The notes below the pieces were generated by a model. That model had not been told where the DNA came from, did not search any database, and worked only from the letters and a program-made list of their open reading frames with translations. The translations under genes and the position numbers were made by a program. Source: Pseudoroseomonas cervicalis (GTDB taxonomy: Bacteria; Pseudomonadota; Alphaproteobacteria; Acetobacterales; Acetobacteraceae). From it: 64,000 nucleotides of DNA. Positions 7,728 through 16,729 of this stretch are shown here, one piece after another (within the stretch, counting starts at the first letter, position 1; each line of letters begins with the position of its first letter). The stretch is from positions 2,335,001 to 2,399,000 of the forward strand of contig NZ_JAUTAJ010000004.1 of NCBI RefSeq assembly GCF_030818485.1. The letters are read 5' to 3'.

Positions 7728-10006
7728 GCCTTCAGCGCCCGCACGCGCACCGTGCCGGCCAGCAGGTCGATCGGGTCGGTGTGCCGGTTCCAGGCGGTGA
7801 CGGTGACGGTGTTGCTGGCGCCGACATTGGCCAGGAAGACGATGCCCGTGGTCGGCCGGCTGAACGCCGCCTGCACGAAATCGCCCGGCCGCACGCCGGT
7901 CAGCGTCACGCCGATCTGCGCCGAACCGCCGGCGGCGATGCTCGGCGGGTCCCAGGCCGTCTCGGCCACCAGCTCGCGCCGGCCGAAGGGCAAATCGGGC
8001 TGGCCATAGAGCAGGCGCGGGCCCTGCGACGGGTCGCAATAGAGCCGCAGCGCCCGCACCTCATAGTCGCGCGTCAGCCGCGCCACGCCGATGATGGCGT
8101 AGGCGACGCTGTCGGCGACACGGATGGTCTGCAGCCGGGTCAGGCCGCTGTCGGTGTTGTCGGCATTGCCCTGCCACCATTTCGGCGTGTCCGACCAGAC
8201 CATCGACATGCCCGAGGCGCGCACCAGCGCGCCATTCGCCGGTTCGGTCAGCAGCGTCTTCGCCGCGTCGAAGCACTGCACGATCAGGCGCGGCTCATCG
8301 GCATCGGCGACCAGGGCGAATTCCTTGCAATGCCGCGTGTCGACGACGAAGCCGAGGCCGCGCCCGCCGGTCAGCACGACCCCGTCATTGGTCAGGCTGT
8401 AGCTGTCCAGGGCCTGGAAGGTGAATTGCGACAGGCTGGTGGGCCCGCCGGAGACATTGGTGGACAGCGCCGCCAGCCGGTCGAAGCCGGTCTCGGTGTC
8501 GCTCCAGCGGACGGCGGCGGCGCGCAGATTGGGCACCTCGCCCACCAGCCGCGTCGCCTCCCGGTGGCCGGCCGCCTGGTGCAGGGCGCGCACCACGGAA
8601 CCGACGCGCGTCGCCGTCGCCGCGTAGTCGATGCCGATATCATAGCCCTGGCTGGCCCAGGCGACCTCGTAGAGATGATCCTGCGCGCCGGCGGTGTGGC
8701 GCGCGGCGAAGGGATCGCAGCCCTCCATGCGCATGCCATAGACCATCACCGCGCGGCTGTTCACCTCGATCAGGAAGGGAATGCCGGTGCAGGGGCGGTC
8801 GCGCGACTGCAGCTCGAAGGCGGGGCCGAAGAAGACATGGCGGTTGTGCGCGACATAGGCGCCGGGCTCGGCCGAGAAGCGGATGCCGAAGCGGTCCTTG
8901 TCCTGGTGCAGCGCCGCGGCCTGCGCGAAATGCCCGCCATAGTAGCGCACCGAGGTGTTCCACGCCCCCGCCGTCTGGGTCCGCACATCGAGGCCGATGC
9001 GGTTGTTGACGATGCGGCCCAGCGTGATGTCGCTGTCCTCCACCCCGCGCTCGACGCCCAGCGTCTGGATGCCGATGGTGAAGCCCTCGACCTGGATGAC
9101 CTCCACCTTGCAGGAATCGAGATTGCGCAGCCGGATGCCGATGTCGCGCTCATCCAGCCAGTCGGAGATGCTGGCGCGCAGCACACGCAGCCCCTGGTAC
9201 CTCCTGGCCTGGTTGCGCACCGCGGCGCCGTCGCCCAGCGTCAGCGCCGCCTCGCCGCCCGGCCCGGCATAGACGATGCTGCCGCGCATGATCAGCCCGG
9301 CCGAGGCGCCGGGCAGGGTCAGCGGCAGGGTGGTGCGGTGGCTGCCCTCGCCGATCTCCAGCAGCTTGCCGCTGGCGGCGGCGGCGTTCATCGCCGCCTG
9401 CAGCGCGATGCCGTCATCGGTGACGCCATCGCCCACCGCGCCGAAATCGCGCGCCGTCAGCCGCTCGGCCAGCTTGTCCTCGACGCTGCGCGGGATGGCG
9501 CCGGCGAAGGGCGATTGCAGCGTGCCGTCGCGCGGGAAGGCGGTGACATTGCCCAGGCTGTCGAAGCCGAGCACGCGGTTGGCGCGGCCGCCCTTGGCCG
9601 GCAGCACCAGGCTGGCCGGCAGGTCGCCCGGATCGGCGCGCACCGCGCCCTCCACCTCCTGGCGCAGCTGCTGCGCGATGGCGGTCTGCCGGTCCAGCTC
9701 ATCATTCAGCGTGTTGGCGCGCAGCAGGCCGTTGGGCTGGAAATCGCTCAGCCGCTCGACCGGCAGCACGCGCCGCAGCAGCACCTGGCGGCCCGCGGCC
9801 GGGGCCGTCGCGAACACCACCGTGCCGCCCTCCGAAGCGCCGGCGCCGGTGACCTGGAAGCCATCCGTCTGCACCACCCCGTCGACGCGCAGCTCGAGAT
9901 CGGAGATCTCGAAGATCGGGAAGGGATAGATGAAGACGGTCTGCGCGCCATCCGCCGCGTAGTGGACACGCGGCGCGATGTCGCCGATGCGGATATGCTC
10001 GGCCAT
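7724..10006 (-). CDS. phage tailspike/tail fibre protein with beta-helix domain
   Basis: A 760-aa receptor-binding protein. Residues about 1-150 resemble the T7 gp17-type N-terminal virion-attachment domain (RVHYAADGAQTVFIYPFPIF, then DLELRVDG and VLPVERLSDFQPNG). Next comes a pectate-lyase-like right-handed beta-helix starting at ARDFGAVGDGVTDDGIALQ, the usual sign of a tailspike that binds or degrades surface polysaccharide. The C-terminus is beta-rich (SIAAGGSAQIGVTLTGV), perhaps for trimerisation. It is the longest gene of the cluster and is intact, with no stop or frameshift. Host surface glycan is the likely target; the specific polymer cannot be read. Confidence 0.87.
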   Translation of the reverse strand: MAEHIRIGDIAPRVHYAADGAQTVFIYPFPIFEISDLELRVDGVVQTDGFQVTGAGASEGGTVVFATAPAAGRQVLLRRVLPVERLSDFQPNGLLRANTLNDELDRQTAIAQQLRQEVEGAVRADPGDLPASLVLPAKGGRANRVLGFDSLGNVTAFPRDGTLQSPFAGAIPRSVEDKLAERLTARDFGAVGDGVTDDGIALQAAMNAAAASGKLLEIGEGSHRTTLPLTLPGASAGLIMRGSIVYAGPGGEAALTLGDGAAVRNQARRYQGLRVLRASISDWLDERDIGIRLRNLDSCKVEVIQVEGFTIGIQTLGVERGVEDSDITLGRIVNNRIGLDVRTQTAGAWNTSVRYYGGHFAQAAALHQDKDRFGIRFSAEPGAYVAHNRHVFFGPAFELQSRDRPCTGIPFLIEVNSRAVMVYGMRMEGCDPFAARHTAGAQDHLYEVAWASQGYDIGIDYAATATRVGSVVRALHQAAGHREATRLVGEVPNLRAAAVRWSDTETGFDRLAALSTNVSGGPTSLSQFTFQALDSYSLTNDGVVLTGGRGLGFVVDTRHCKEFALVADADEPRLIVQCFDAAKTLLTEPANGALVRASGMSMVWSDTPKWWQGNADNTDSGLTRLQTIRVADSVAYAIIGVARLTRDYEVRALRLYCDPSQGPRLLYGQPDLPFGRRELVAETAWDPPSIAAGGSAQIGVTLTGVRPGDFVQAAFSRPTTGIVFLANVGASNTVTVTAWNRHTDPIDLLAGTVRVRALKA

Positions 10007-10060
10007 GCGGATCTCTCATGCGGAAGGAGGGAGGGGGTGGCCGGCCCGGCCGGGTGAGGC

Positions 10061-10501
10061 TTATTCGAGCAGCGAGCGCAGCGCGCCGCCGAAGCTGTTG
10101 CCGGCGCGCAGCCAGGTGGTCAGCGAACCGTCGGGGTTCAGCAGCGAGGCGCGGCCGGCGGCCAGCCGCGCGCCATAGGCCTCGCTGCTGCTCTGCTGCG
10201 CCTCCGCCGCATCCTGCTGCAGGCCGGTGGCGATCGCCGCCGCCGAGCCCTGGTCGGGGCTGACGCCGGAGGCCGCCAGCCGCGCCCGGGTCGAGGCCAA
10301 AGTGCGCTCCAGCCGGTCGGCGCGCTCGCGCGCATCCACCTCCTGCTGCGTCGCGATCTGCTGCTGACGCGCGGCCAGGCTGGCCGCTTCCTGCGCCGCC
10401 TGCGCCTTGCTCTGCGCGGCCTGCGCCTGGCCCTGGCGCACCGTGCCGTAGAGCGAGGCCCCGGTGCCGATCAGCGTGGCGATGGGAGCGAGCTGGGCCA
10501 T
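10061..10501 (-). CDS. internal virion protein, T7 gp14-like
   Basis: A 146-aa Ala/Gln-rich helical protein: MAQLAPIATLIGTGASLYG, then a long AQAAQSKAQAAQEAASL helix, and ASGVSPDQGSAAAIATG. This composition and its place after the tail tubular genes match the small internal (ejection) proteins of T7-type phages. Its start overlaps the stop of the tail tubular B-like gene by one base (TGATG). No gp15- or gp16-like internal proteins follow, so the ejection apparatus would be minimal. Confidence 0.65.
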   Translation of the reverse strand: MAQLAPIATLIGTGASLYGTVRQGQAQAAQSKAQAAQEAASLAARQQQIATQQEVDARERADRLERTLASTRARLAASGVSPDQGSAAAIATGLQQDAAEAQQSSSEAYGARLAAGRASLLNPDGSLTTWLRAGNSFGGALRSLLE

Positions 10502-12381
10502 CAGTCGGTCATCCTCGTCTCGGTGGTGACGGAAAGCAGGGTGAGCGGCAGCGGCGTGTCGCCCTCGATGCGCCAGAGCGGCAGCATGGTGTCGCGCCGC
10601 CAGCCCAGGCCGCGCAGCGTGACATCGCCGGTGAAGACCGGCGGCGCCGCGTCCAGCAGCGCGGTGTCCAGCCTGCGGAACGGCACGGGCTGCGCGCCGC
10701 GGCCGAGATCGACGCTGAGGGACGCGGTCTGCAGCAGGCGGAAGGTCGCCGCCACCAGCCGCACCGGCGCCGCGCGCGACCCGCCGGGGGAGAGCAGCTG
10801 CGGCGGCAGCGGCTCGATCACATGCGCATAGCCGAGGCCGATCTGCACCGCGGCGGCCGGCGGGTCGATGGTGACGGCGCCGGCCGTGACATTGGCCAGG
10901 CCACGCGGCGCGCCATCCGCCACCACCTGCACGCCGCGGCCCTCAAGGTGGCCGAGGCCGCTCCAATGGTCCTGCGGCGCGCCGCTCTCGCCGGTCAGCC
11001 CGGCATCGACCGCCAGCGCGGCGTCGAAACGCTCCAGCCGCATCGAGCCGGCGCGCTCGACGGCGCACCAGACGGTGCCGTCGATCTCGGCCAAGGCGCG
11101 GAAGGCGCCATCGGTGTCCTGCCGCGTCCAGGCGGTGACCTGCTCGGCGCGGTAGAGGGTCAGCGTTGCCAGCCAGCCGCCTTGCATCGCCACATGCAGC
11201 AGCCGCCGCGTCTGGTCATAGGCCATGGAAACAGGCGTCTGCACCAGATGCCGCGCCACCAGCGCCAGGTCGCTCGCCTGATAGGCCTGCTGCACATCGG
11301 TATAGGCGTATTCATGCACCGCCTGGCCGGAGCGGGCGACGAAGATGGTGCTGCCATCGACATCGACCGGCGGGATGATGCGCCCGACCGGCGAGCCGAT
11401 GCGCGTCTGCCGGTGCAGCTGGATCGAGGAGGGCGTCATCGGCTCGCCGGTGACCATCCATTCGGCGCCCGAGGTGAAGACCTGCAGATGCCGCCCCGAG
11501 AAGACGGCGCGGATGGCGTTCACCTGGTCCGACAGCAGGCCGAACTCGATCGCCTGGTCGTCGAGGCCGGTGCCCAGGTCGAAATTGAACAGATCGCCCG
11601 AGCGCGACAGCCACAGCCGGTTCGGCAAATCGCGCGCGCCGCCGATCACCAGCCGGTCCTGATGGAAGCAGGCGGTGACCGGCCAGCCGCGCACCGCGCT
11701 GAAGGCGGCCTCGTCCCAATCCGCGCTGGCCGTGGTGCCGGCGAGCGTCTCTTCCACGCTCGCCGTCGCGCTGGTGGCAGAGGCGACAGCCGTGAGCAGC
11801 ACGCGTTTGCCGCCCAGGCGGAACCGCACCCCGACATGGCCGGGCTGGAACACCGCCCCATTCGCCGTCAGCGTCACGCTGCCGGTGGTGGCGCTCGCCG
11901 CCAGCGTCACGCCGGAATCGGCGAACCGGTAGAAGGGCTCACGCACGAAGCTCCAGGGCGCGAGCGTCCAGCTGGTGTGGCTGCTGCGCGTCAGGCGCTG
12001 CGGCACCATGTCGGGATGCAGCAGCAGCAGCGTGTCGGCGCTCTGCGTCCAGGCGATGTTCTCCAGCATCGAGGCGGTCCAGGGCCCGGCCAGGCTCGCC
12101 ACCTGGACGTCGCCCATGAAGACGCGCAGGCCCTGATGCGTCAGCGCGACCAGATAGGTCTGCTCAGTGTTGAACTCGAAGGCGATCAGCCGCGCGGTGC
12201 CGGGCAGCTCTGCCACATGGCGCAGGCCGGGGCGGCGGGTCAGCCCGCCGGTCGGCTGGATGAAGACGTTGCGCAGGCGCCGCGCGCCATTCTCATAGGC
12301 GCGCAGATCCCCCCGGCCCAGCAGCTGGTCGCCGAGTTCGCCCGCGGTGAAGCTGGTCTTGGTGCTGCGGCCGGCGGCCAT
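10501..12381 (-). CDS. tail tubular protein B-like (tail nozzle) protein
   Basis: A 626-aa protein with the typical opening of podovirus nozzle proteins: KTSFTAGELGDQLLGRGDL, then GARRLRNVFIQPTGGLTRR and FEFNTEQTYLVAL, followed by a beta-rich body resembling a propeller. In T7 the homologous position is gp12, which forms the distal tail tube. It lies directly downstream of the tubular A-like gene (3 bp apart) and upstream of the gp14-like gene, the same order as in T7. No truncation is seen. Confidence 0.78.
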   Translation of the reverse strand: MAAGRSTKTSFTAGELGDQLLGRGDLRAYENGARRLRNVFIQPTGGLTRRPGLRHVAELPGTARLIAFEFNTEQTYLVALTHQGLRVFMGDVQVASLAGPWTASMLENIAWTQSADTLLLLHPDMVPQRLTRSSHTSWTLAPWSFVREPFYRFADSGVTLAASATTGSVTLTANGAVFQPGHVGVRFRLGGKRVLLTAVASATSATASVEETLAGTTASADWDEAAFSAVRGWPVTACFHQDRLVIGGARDLPNRLWLSRSGDLFNFDLGTGLDDQAIEFGLLSDQVNAIRAVFSGRHLQVFTSGAEWMVTGEPMTPSSIQLHRQTRIGSPVGRIIPPVDVDGSTIFVARSGQAVHEYAYTDVQQAYQASDLALVARHLVQTPVSMAYDQTRRLLHVAMQGGWLATLTLYRAEQVTAWTRQDTDGAFRALAEIDGTVWCAVERAGSMRLERFDAALAVDAGLTGESGAPQDHWSGLGHLEGRGVQVVADGAPRGLANVTAGAVTIDPPAAAVQIGLGYAHVIEPLPPQLLSPGGSRAAPVRLVAATFRLLQTASLSVDLGRGAQPVPFRRLDTALLDAAPPVFTGDVTLRGLGWRRDTMLPLWRIEGDTPLPLTLLSVTTETRMTD

Positions 12382-12384
12382 GTC

Positions 12385-12954
12385 TCAACCCCTCGCGTCG
12401 ATCAGCGGGAAATCCTCGACCGCGCGCACCGTGTCCTGCTGGCTGTCGACCAGGCGCGCATGGCGCAGCTCGGCCTCGGCCAGGCGGTGCAGCATCTCGG
12501 CACGGCTGGTGCTCTCGGTCAGCGGCACGCAGAACTCCGCCGCCAGCCGCGCCACCAAAGCGGAGGCGAAGAAGGGCGGCAGCGCGCTTTCCGCCGGGCG
12601 GAACAGATAGGTCAGCACGACACGCGGCGAATCCGTGTGCAGCCGGTTCTCATGGATGCGGTAGAGCAGCCCGCGCCCCCGCCCGCCCCCGCCCGCCGAC
12701 AGCACCCGCAGGAAATCCGCCGGCAGCTGATAGGCATAGGCGTAGTCGGCATGCGGCACGGCGAGCAGCCGCGGCAGATCCGCCTGGCCCGTCGCGAAGC
12801 TCCAGGGATGGGCGGAGAGCAGCGCATCACGCACCGCCGGATAGAGATTGGCCGCCACCTCCGCTTCCGCGGTGCCTTCCTCAAGCGAGGCGACGGGCTG
12901 CGCGCCGATCTTCAGCAGCGCGCGCGAGCACAACACAAGCGCCGACAACGCCAT
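12385..12954 (-). CDS. tail tubular protein A-like protein
   Basis: A 189-aa protein with the gp11-type pattern: an N-terminal helix (LVLCSRALLKIGAQPVASL), the conserved VRDALLSAHPWSFA block, then YAYAYQLPADFLRVL, and a C-terminal helical part. In T7 this protein forms a ring joining portal and nozzle. It is the first gene after a 231-bp gap containing a dispersed chromosomal repeat, so transcription from the capsid side must cross that repeat. The start ATG is followed by a normal reading frame without odd codons. Confidence 0.8.
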   Translation of the reverse strand: MALSALVLCSRALLKIGAQPVASLEEGTAEAEVAANLYPAVRDALLSAHPWSFATGQADLPRLLAVPHADYAYAYQLPADFLRVLSAGGGGRGRGLLYRIHENRLHTDSPRVVLTYLFRPAESALPPFFASALVARLAAEFCVPLTESTSRAEMLHRLAEAELRHARLVDSQQDTVRAVEDFPLIDARG

Positions 12955-12983
12955 TTTCCTATCCTTTCATGCTACCGTTTTTC

Positions 12984-13185
12984 TTTCGGGCTGCCGCCGT
13001 CTCGCGGCCAGGCGGGACGCTGTTTCTGCAGCCGCGCGCTGCCTTCTCGCGCAGCGCGCAGGGGCGCCGGGCGTTGCCACCCGGCGCCCCCGATCAGTGC
13101 CGCGCGCGGCGCTGCACCCCCGGGCCGAAGCGCCTGGCCCGCGTGCAGCGCCTCCCGTCCCGGCCCTGACCGGCAGCCGAAAGAA
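12984..13185 (+). repeat. dispersed repeat, copy 1 (inside the virion gene cluster)
   Basis: It starts TTTCGGGCTGCCGCCGTCT and reaches GGCGGGACGCTG about 38 bp later. After a variable GC-rich middle it ends with CCCGTCCCGGCCCTGACC followed by GGCAGCCGAAAGAA. Both conserved ends recur at 25898-26053 and 51053-51204, and the first end at 18451-18551. This copy fills the gap between the capsid and tail tubular A genes and abuts the capsid stop codon. Confidence 0.8.
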
Positions 13186-14019
13186 TCATTCGGCGCAGCG
13201 CATGCGGACGACGCCGGCGGGGTCGATCAGGACGGCGCCCTGGCTCATCATGTTGTTGACGAAGAAGGCGGCGCGGTCGCCATGCCAGGTGATGTCGGTG
13301 GTGACTTCCTGGGCAACGGCGTGGCCGATGGCGGTCTTGTGGTAGAAGTAGCAGAAGCGGGTGGCGCCGCTCTTGGTCAGGCCGGAATGCGGCATCCAGG
13401 TCGCGCCCAGCCAGCGCTTCACCTGGGTGCCCTTCCAGGGCAGCTCGTCATCGCCGATGTACTGGGTGTTGGCGAATTCCTCGATCTGCAGCAGGTCGCT
13501 CCACTGCTTCCAGCCGACGATGGCGAAGCGGTTGCCGTCATCCGGCACGTCGGCGGCGCCCAGCATCTCGAAGGCCAGCAGCACCTTCGCCTTGGTCAGC
13601 CCGTCGGTGTCGGTGGTGCCGGCGGCGGTGCCGGTGGCCTCCTCGGTGGCGGTGTCGAGCGCAGCGATCACCAGCTCGTCGGTCTTGCGGCCGAGCGCAT
13701 AGGCGCCGGCGCTGGCCACCACCTGGCGCTCGTCGATATTGACCTTCAGCTCGTCCAGGCGGTCGATCCACTCGCCGGCGTAGTAGTCCTGCAGGAAGCA
13801 TTCGACGTTGGAATGGGCGAGGTTCATCACCGGCACGGCGCCGTTGCGCGCCTTCGCCGCCGCGGTGCCGTGGCCCACGATCGGGAAGTTGGTGGAGGCG
13901 CCGCGCACGCCGCTCTTGCTGCGCACGGTCGGGCGCAGCTTGGAGCCCTGGCGCTGATAGGCCTCATGCACCTCGGATTCGAACTGCTTGACGAAGACCT
14001 GGTCGATGGAAGCGGACAT
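13186..14019 (-). CDS. phage major capsid protein
   Basis: A 277-aa protein of a phage capsid family seen with T7-like portals. It opens MSASIDQVFVKQFESEVHEA and continues with QGSKLRPTVRSKSGV and NIDERQVVASAGAYALGRK. The C-terminal part has FFVNNMMSQGAVLIDP. The upstream in-frame extension is low-complexity and rejected; an AAGGAA site sits correctly before the chosen ATG. It follows the scaffold gene, the usual order. A strong hairpin precedes it and a chromosomal repeat directly follows its stop. Confidence 0.85.
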   Translation of the reverse strand: MSASIDQVFVKQFESEVHEAYQRQGSKLRPTVRSKSGVRGASTNFPIVGHGTAAAKARNGAVPVMNLAHSNVECFLQDYYAGEWIDRLDELKVNIDERQVVASAGAYALGRKTDELVIAALDTATEEATGTAAGTTDTDGLTKAKVLLAFEMLGAADVPDDGNRFAIVGWKQWSDLLQIEEFANTQYIGDDELPWKGTQVKRWLGATWMPHSGLTKSGATRFCYFYHKTAIGHAVAQEVTTDITWHGDRAAFFVNNMMSQGAVLIDPAGVVRMRCAE

Positions 14020-14146
14020 GCCGTGTTCCTTCAGGGAGGGGCGAGGAAAGGGGAGAAGCCGGGCGGGCGCGGTTCCCCGGGGGCGGGCCGCGCCGCCGGC
14101 CGCCATGGCACCCGCCAGGGGTTGCGCCATGGCGCGAAACGGCGGC

Positions 14147-14176
14147 GGCCCCGCGCCTCAGCGGAGGCGCGGGGCC
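14147..14176. other. 13-bp perfect hairpin between scaffold and capsid genes
   Basis: Arms GGCCCCGCGCCTC and GAGGCGCGGGGCC are separated by a 4-nt loop. No T-run follows on the phage-sense strand, so it is not a standard intrinsic terminator. It may act in mRNA processing or stability to raise capsid expression relative to scaffold, but this is inference. Confidence 0.6.
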
Positions 14177-14216
14177 GTGATCAGGCCAGCGGGGCAGGCC
14201 AGCGGGGCCGGAGGGA

Positions 14217-14945
14217 TCAGCCCTCGTTCTGGCCGAACAGGCGGCGGAAGCCGTCGGTGACGCGCTTGACGTATTCCGGCTCGCGCGCGCGCCAGTAGCG
14301 CGGGTCGCGCATCATCCGGCGCAGCGCCTGCTCGTCGATCGCCTCCGGCGCCTCGGCGCGGCTGGCGAGGTTCGGCTCGGCCTTGCCCATCATGCGGTGC
14401 AGCGCCAGCACGCCCTCGGCGGTGGTCGACAGCGCCTCATAGACGGGCTTGGCCAGGTTGGCGCGGCCCCAGGCGGCGATCTGCGGCGCGATGCGCTGGA
14501 AGCCCTCGGCGCCGCCGAATTCCTGCTCCAGCCGGGCGCGCTGCTTCTGCGCCTCGTAATCGGCCGCCGCCTCGGCGATCAGCGGCAGCAGCCGCTCCGC
14601 CGCCAGGTCGTAGACCAGTTGCACCTGGGCGCAGGTGAAGCCGGCCTCGTGCAGCCGCTGGTTCACCTCCGGATCCGGGCCGCACATCGCGTGCTTCGGC
14701 TCGATCGCGTAATCCTCGGGGCTGTCCGGCACGCCGAGGGCGCGGCGGAAGCGCGCGCGCTCCTCCTCCGGCGCATCCTCGGCAGGAGGCGCGAAGCGCT
14801 GGGAGAGGCGCTTCTCCAGCTCGCGATAGGATTTCAGCAGGGCATCCACACGGAGCGCCTGCTTCTCCGCATCCCAGAACTTCTCGGGGATGTCCTCGGG
14901 GCGGGCCGCATTGTCCGGCGCGGGGTCCAGCAGATTCTCAGCCAT
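14217..14945 (-). CDS. phage scaffolding/capsid assembly protein
   Basis: A 242-aa acidic, mostly helical protein: DIPEKFWDAEKQALRVDALLK near the start, KSYRELEKRLSQRF, SPEDYAIEPKHAM, then long helices. The block IPEKFWD followed by ALLKSYRELE is typical of scaffolds encoded between portal and capsid in T7-like and related phages. It starts 7 bp after the portal stop. No protease domain is visible, so assembly probably proceeds without scaffold cleavage, as in T7. Confidence 0.8.
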   Translation of the reverse strand: MAENLLDPAPDNAARPEDIPEKFWDAEKQALRVDALLKSYRELEKRLSQRFAPPAEDAPEEERARFRRALGVPDSPEDYAIEPKHAMCGPDPEVNQRLHEAGFTCAQVQLVYDLAAERLLPLIAEAAADYEAQKQRARLEQEFGGAEGFQRIAPQIAAWGRANLAKPVYEALSTTAEGVLALHRMMGKAEPNLASRAEAPEAIDEQALRRMMRDPRYWRAREPEYVKRVTDGFRRLFGQNEG

Positions 14946-14952
14946 GCGGCTG

Positions 14953-16377
14953 TCACTCCTCGGCGGGGGTCAGGATGCCGGCCGGCGCGGCGAGCGTGCG
15001 GGCCAGGTGGCGGGTGGCGGCGGCGAGGTCGACCTGCGCCACCGCCGGCGCGCCGAGCGCCGCCACCGCCTGCAGGAAGAGCAGGGTGTTGGCGGCGTCC
15101 GAGCGGCCCTGCACGCGGGCCAGCGGCGAATGGTAGGTCAGGCGGGCCTCGCGCCCGTCCAGCAGCAGCGGCGGCACCTCGCCGCGGCGGCGCAGGATCG
15201 AGAGGCAGCGGGCGATCAGCGGCGTCAGCAGCTCCGCCTGCAGCCTTCCATAGGTGGCGCCGAGCAGCCGCGCGGTCTGCGCGCTGCGCTCCAGCACCTC
15301 GGTCGCGGTCATGGCGGCGCTGCCGGGCGGGCCCAGCCGGTCGGCCAGGAGCGCCGCGCGGATGCGGCCGCGCAGATCGTCCAGCACCAGCTGGGAGACG
15401 TCGAAATTGCCCGGTGCCGCCAGCGGGGTGAGGCCGGAGGAGCCCGGCGCCTTCGGGATGATGGCGCCCGGCACCAGGCGGACCGTCGCCGGGTTCAGCA
15501 CCCCGTCATCCTCCGCCTGCCAGATGCCGGTGGCGGCGATGGAGGCGTTCTTCAGCACCAGCTCCACCACCTTGTTGGCGGTGCGGATGTCGGGCAGCGC
15601 CTTCATCACCGGGCCGCGGCCATAGGCCTCGCCCGGCGCCTTCAGCCAGCGGAAGGCGATGAAGGGGCTGTCCTGGAAGCGCCCGGCGGCCAGCGGCAGG
15701 GCGCGGCCATCCTGCTCCAGCACGGCGAGATAGGCGCTGCCGCCGCGCTCCGGCCAGACCGCCTCCACCACACGGTGGCGCGGCGCCTCCTGGCTGTCGC
15801 TGCCGGCGCCGAGGCCGGGCGGCAGCACGGCGCCCGGATAGCGCGCGGCGATCGCCGCCGCCTCCAGCGCCATGGCGCGGTAGACGGTGTCGAGCCGGCC
15901 GCTCTCGCCCTCCTCCAGCACCGCCTCGCGCAGCGGCACGGCGGTGAAGCGCAACGCGGAGAGCGCGCCGGGCGGCGCCTCCTCCACCAGCAGCACGCCG
16001 GTGCCGGCGACCACCAGGTCGAGGAAGGCCTGATGCATCTCGACGGCGAAGTTGGAGCGGTCGAGATGCCCCTGCAGCGTCTCCGCCGCCTCCTCCAGCG
16101 CGGCGGCGGCGGCGGTGCCGTCGGGTCCCTCCGCCACGGCGCGGGAGGGGGCGAGGCCGAACCAGCGCGACCAGGGCGGCGTCAGCTCGGCCAGCAGGGA
16201 GGCGGCCAGCTGCTCGGCCGCGTCGGGCGCGGTCGCGTCATACAGCATGGCGCCGCCGCTGCCCGGCGTCTGCGCCAGGACATGGTCGTAGCATTCCTGC
16301 CAGACGCCCTCCCAGGGGCGGCGCCGGGCCAGCGCCGCCTGGTATCGCGGCAGGATGGTCTCGGGGGTCAGGCGCAT
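14953..16377 (-). CDS. phage portal (head-tail connector) protein
   Basis: A 474-aa protein resembling T7-type head-to-tail connecting proteins: an N-terminal ILPRYQAALARRRPWEGVWQ segment, LAASLLAELTPPWSRWFGL, then YGRGPVMKALPDIRTANKVV, LVPGAIIPKAPG, and a C-terminal helical barrel part with ATEVLERSAQTARLLGATYG. It starts 4 bp after the stop of the 77-aa gene. A much longer upstream frame exists, but the family begins at this ATG. The dodecameric portal is the docking site for the terminase and tail ring. Confidence 0.87.
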   Translation of the reverse strand: MRLTPETILPRYQAALARRRPWEGVWQECYDHVLAQTPGSGGAMLYDATAPDAAEQLAASLLAELTPPWSRWFGLAPSRAVAEGPDGTAAAAALEEAAETLQGHLDRSNFAVEMHQAFLDLVVAGTGVLLVEEAPPGALSALRFTAVPLREAVLEEGESGRLDTVYRAMALEAAAIAARYPGAVLPPGLGAGSDSQEAPRHRVVEAVWPERGGSAYLAVLEQDGRALPLAAGRFQDSPFIAFRWLKAPGEAYGRGPVMKALPDIRTANKVVELVLKNASIAATGIWQAEDDGVLNPATVRLVPGAIIPKAPGSSGLTPLAAPGNFDVSQLVLDDLRGRIRAALLADRLGPPGSAAMTATEVLERSAQTARLLGATYGRLQAELLTPLIARCLSILRRRGEVPPLLLDGREARLTYHSPLARVQGRSDAANTLLFLQAVAALGAPAVAQVDLAAATRHLARTLAAPAGILTPAEE

Positions 16378-16381
16378 GCGC

Positions 16382-16615
16382 TCACTCCCCGAGCAGGGTC
16401 TTGCGCGCCCCGGCCAGGCCGGGCGGCAGCGGCTCCAGCACGCCGCGGGCGGAGGTCGCGATGGTGCCGGCCAGCCCGCGGCGGGAACGCTCCTGGCTGT
16501 CCAGCCGGGCGGTCTGGGCGACCGCCTCCGGGCTGGGGGCGGGGCTGGCAGAGGTGGTGGGGACCGGCTCGGTCCTGACGACCACCGGCTTCGGGGCACG
16601 GAACAGGCCACCCAT
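16382..16615 (-). CDS. 77-aa phage protein of unknown function
   Basis: A short protein opening MGGLFRAPKPVVVRTEPVP, then a Pro/Ser-rich link and a basic segment (LDSQERSRRGLAGTIATSARG). Small genes with this MGG-basic-proline opening often sit just upstream of portal genes in related phages, but I know of no function. It is the first gene after the second terminator-and-element region and is followed by the portal after 4 bp. Confidence 0.65.
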   Translation of the reverse strand: MGGLFRAPKPVVVRTEPVPTTSASPAPSPEAVAQTARLDSQERSRRGLAGTIATSARGVLEPLPPGLAGARKTLLGE

Positions 16616-16659
16616 GCGCGTGCGGGCTCCTCTGCGTTGGCGGCGGGAAGCGATCGCGC

Positions 16660-16702
16660 AAAAGCCGCGCGGCCCGCCGGAGGGGGTCCGGCGGGCCGCG
16701 CG
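16660..16702 (-). terminator. hairpin terminator-like structure before the portal operon
   Basis: A 16-bp perfect stem (CGCGCGGCCCGCCGGA and its complement) with a 5-nt loop is followed on the minus strand by GCTTTTGCG. The T-run is short, but the stem is very strong. It lies between the two promoter-proximal genes and the virion genes, so readthrough or an unseen promoter is needed for virion expression. Confidence 0.65.
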
Positions 16703-16729
16703 CAGGTGCGGGATCGGGAGGATGCCGCC

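Noticed and set aside
4784..10057. A very long plus-strand open frame across the phage cluster
   Set aside because: It is a GC-driven shadow of the minus-strand terminase, tailspike and lysis genes. The translation is low-complexity, rich in Arg, Ala, Gly and Gln, with no domain, and the opposite strand encodes clear families.
13024..13142. A small gene within the middle of dispersed repeat copy 1
   Set aside because: Open frames here are short, differ between repeat copies and lack ribosome binding sites.
10822..14298. A 1,150-codon plus-strand open frame opposite tail and capsid genes
   Set aside because: It is a shadow frame; the minus strand holds collinear virion genes with ribosome binding sites and overlaps.
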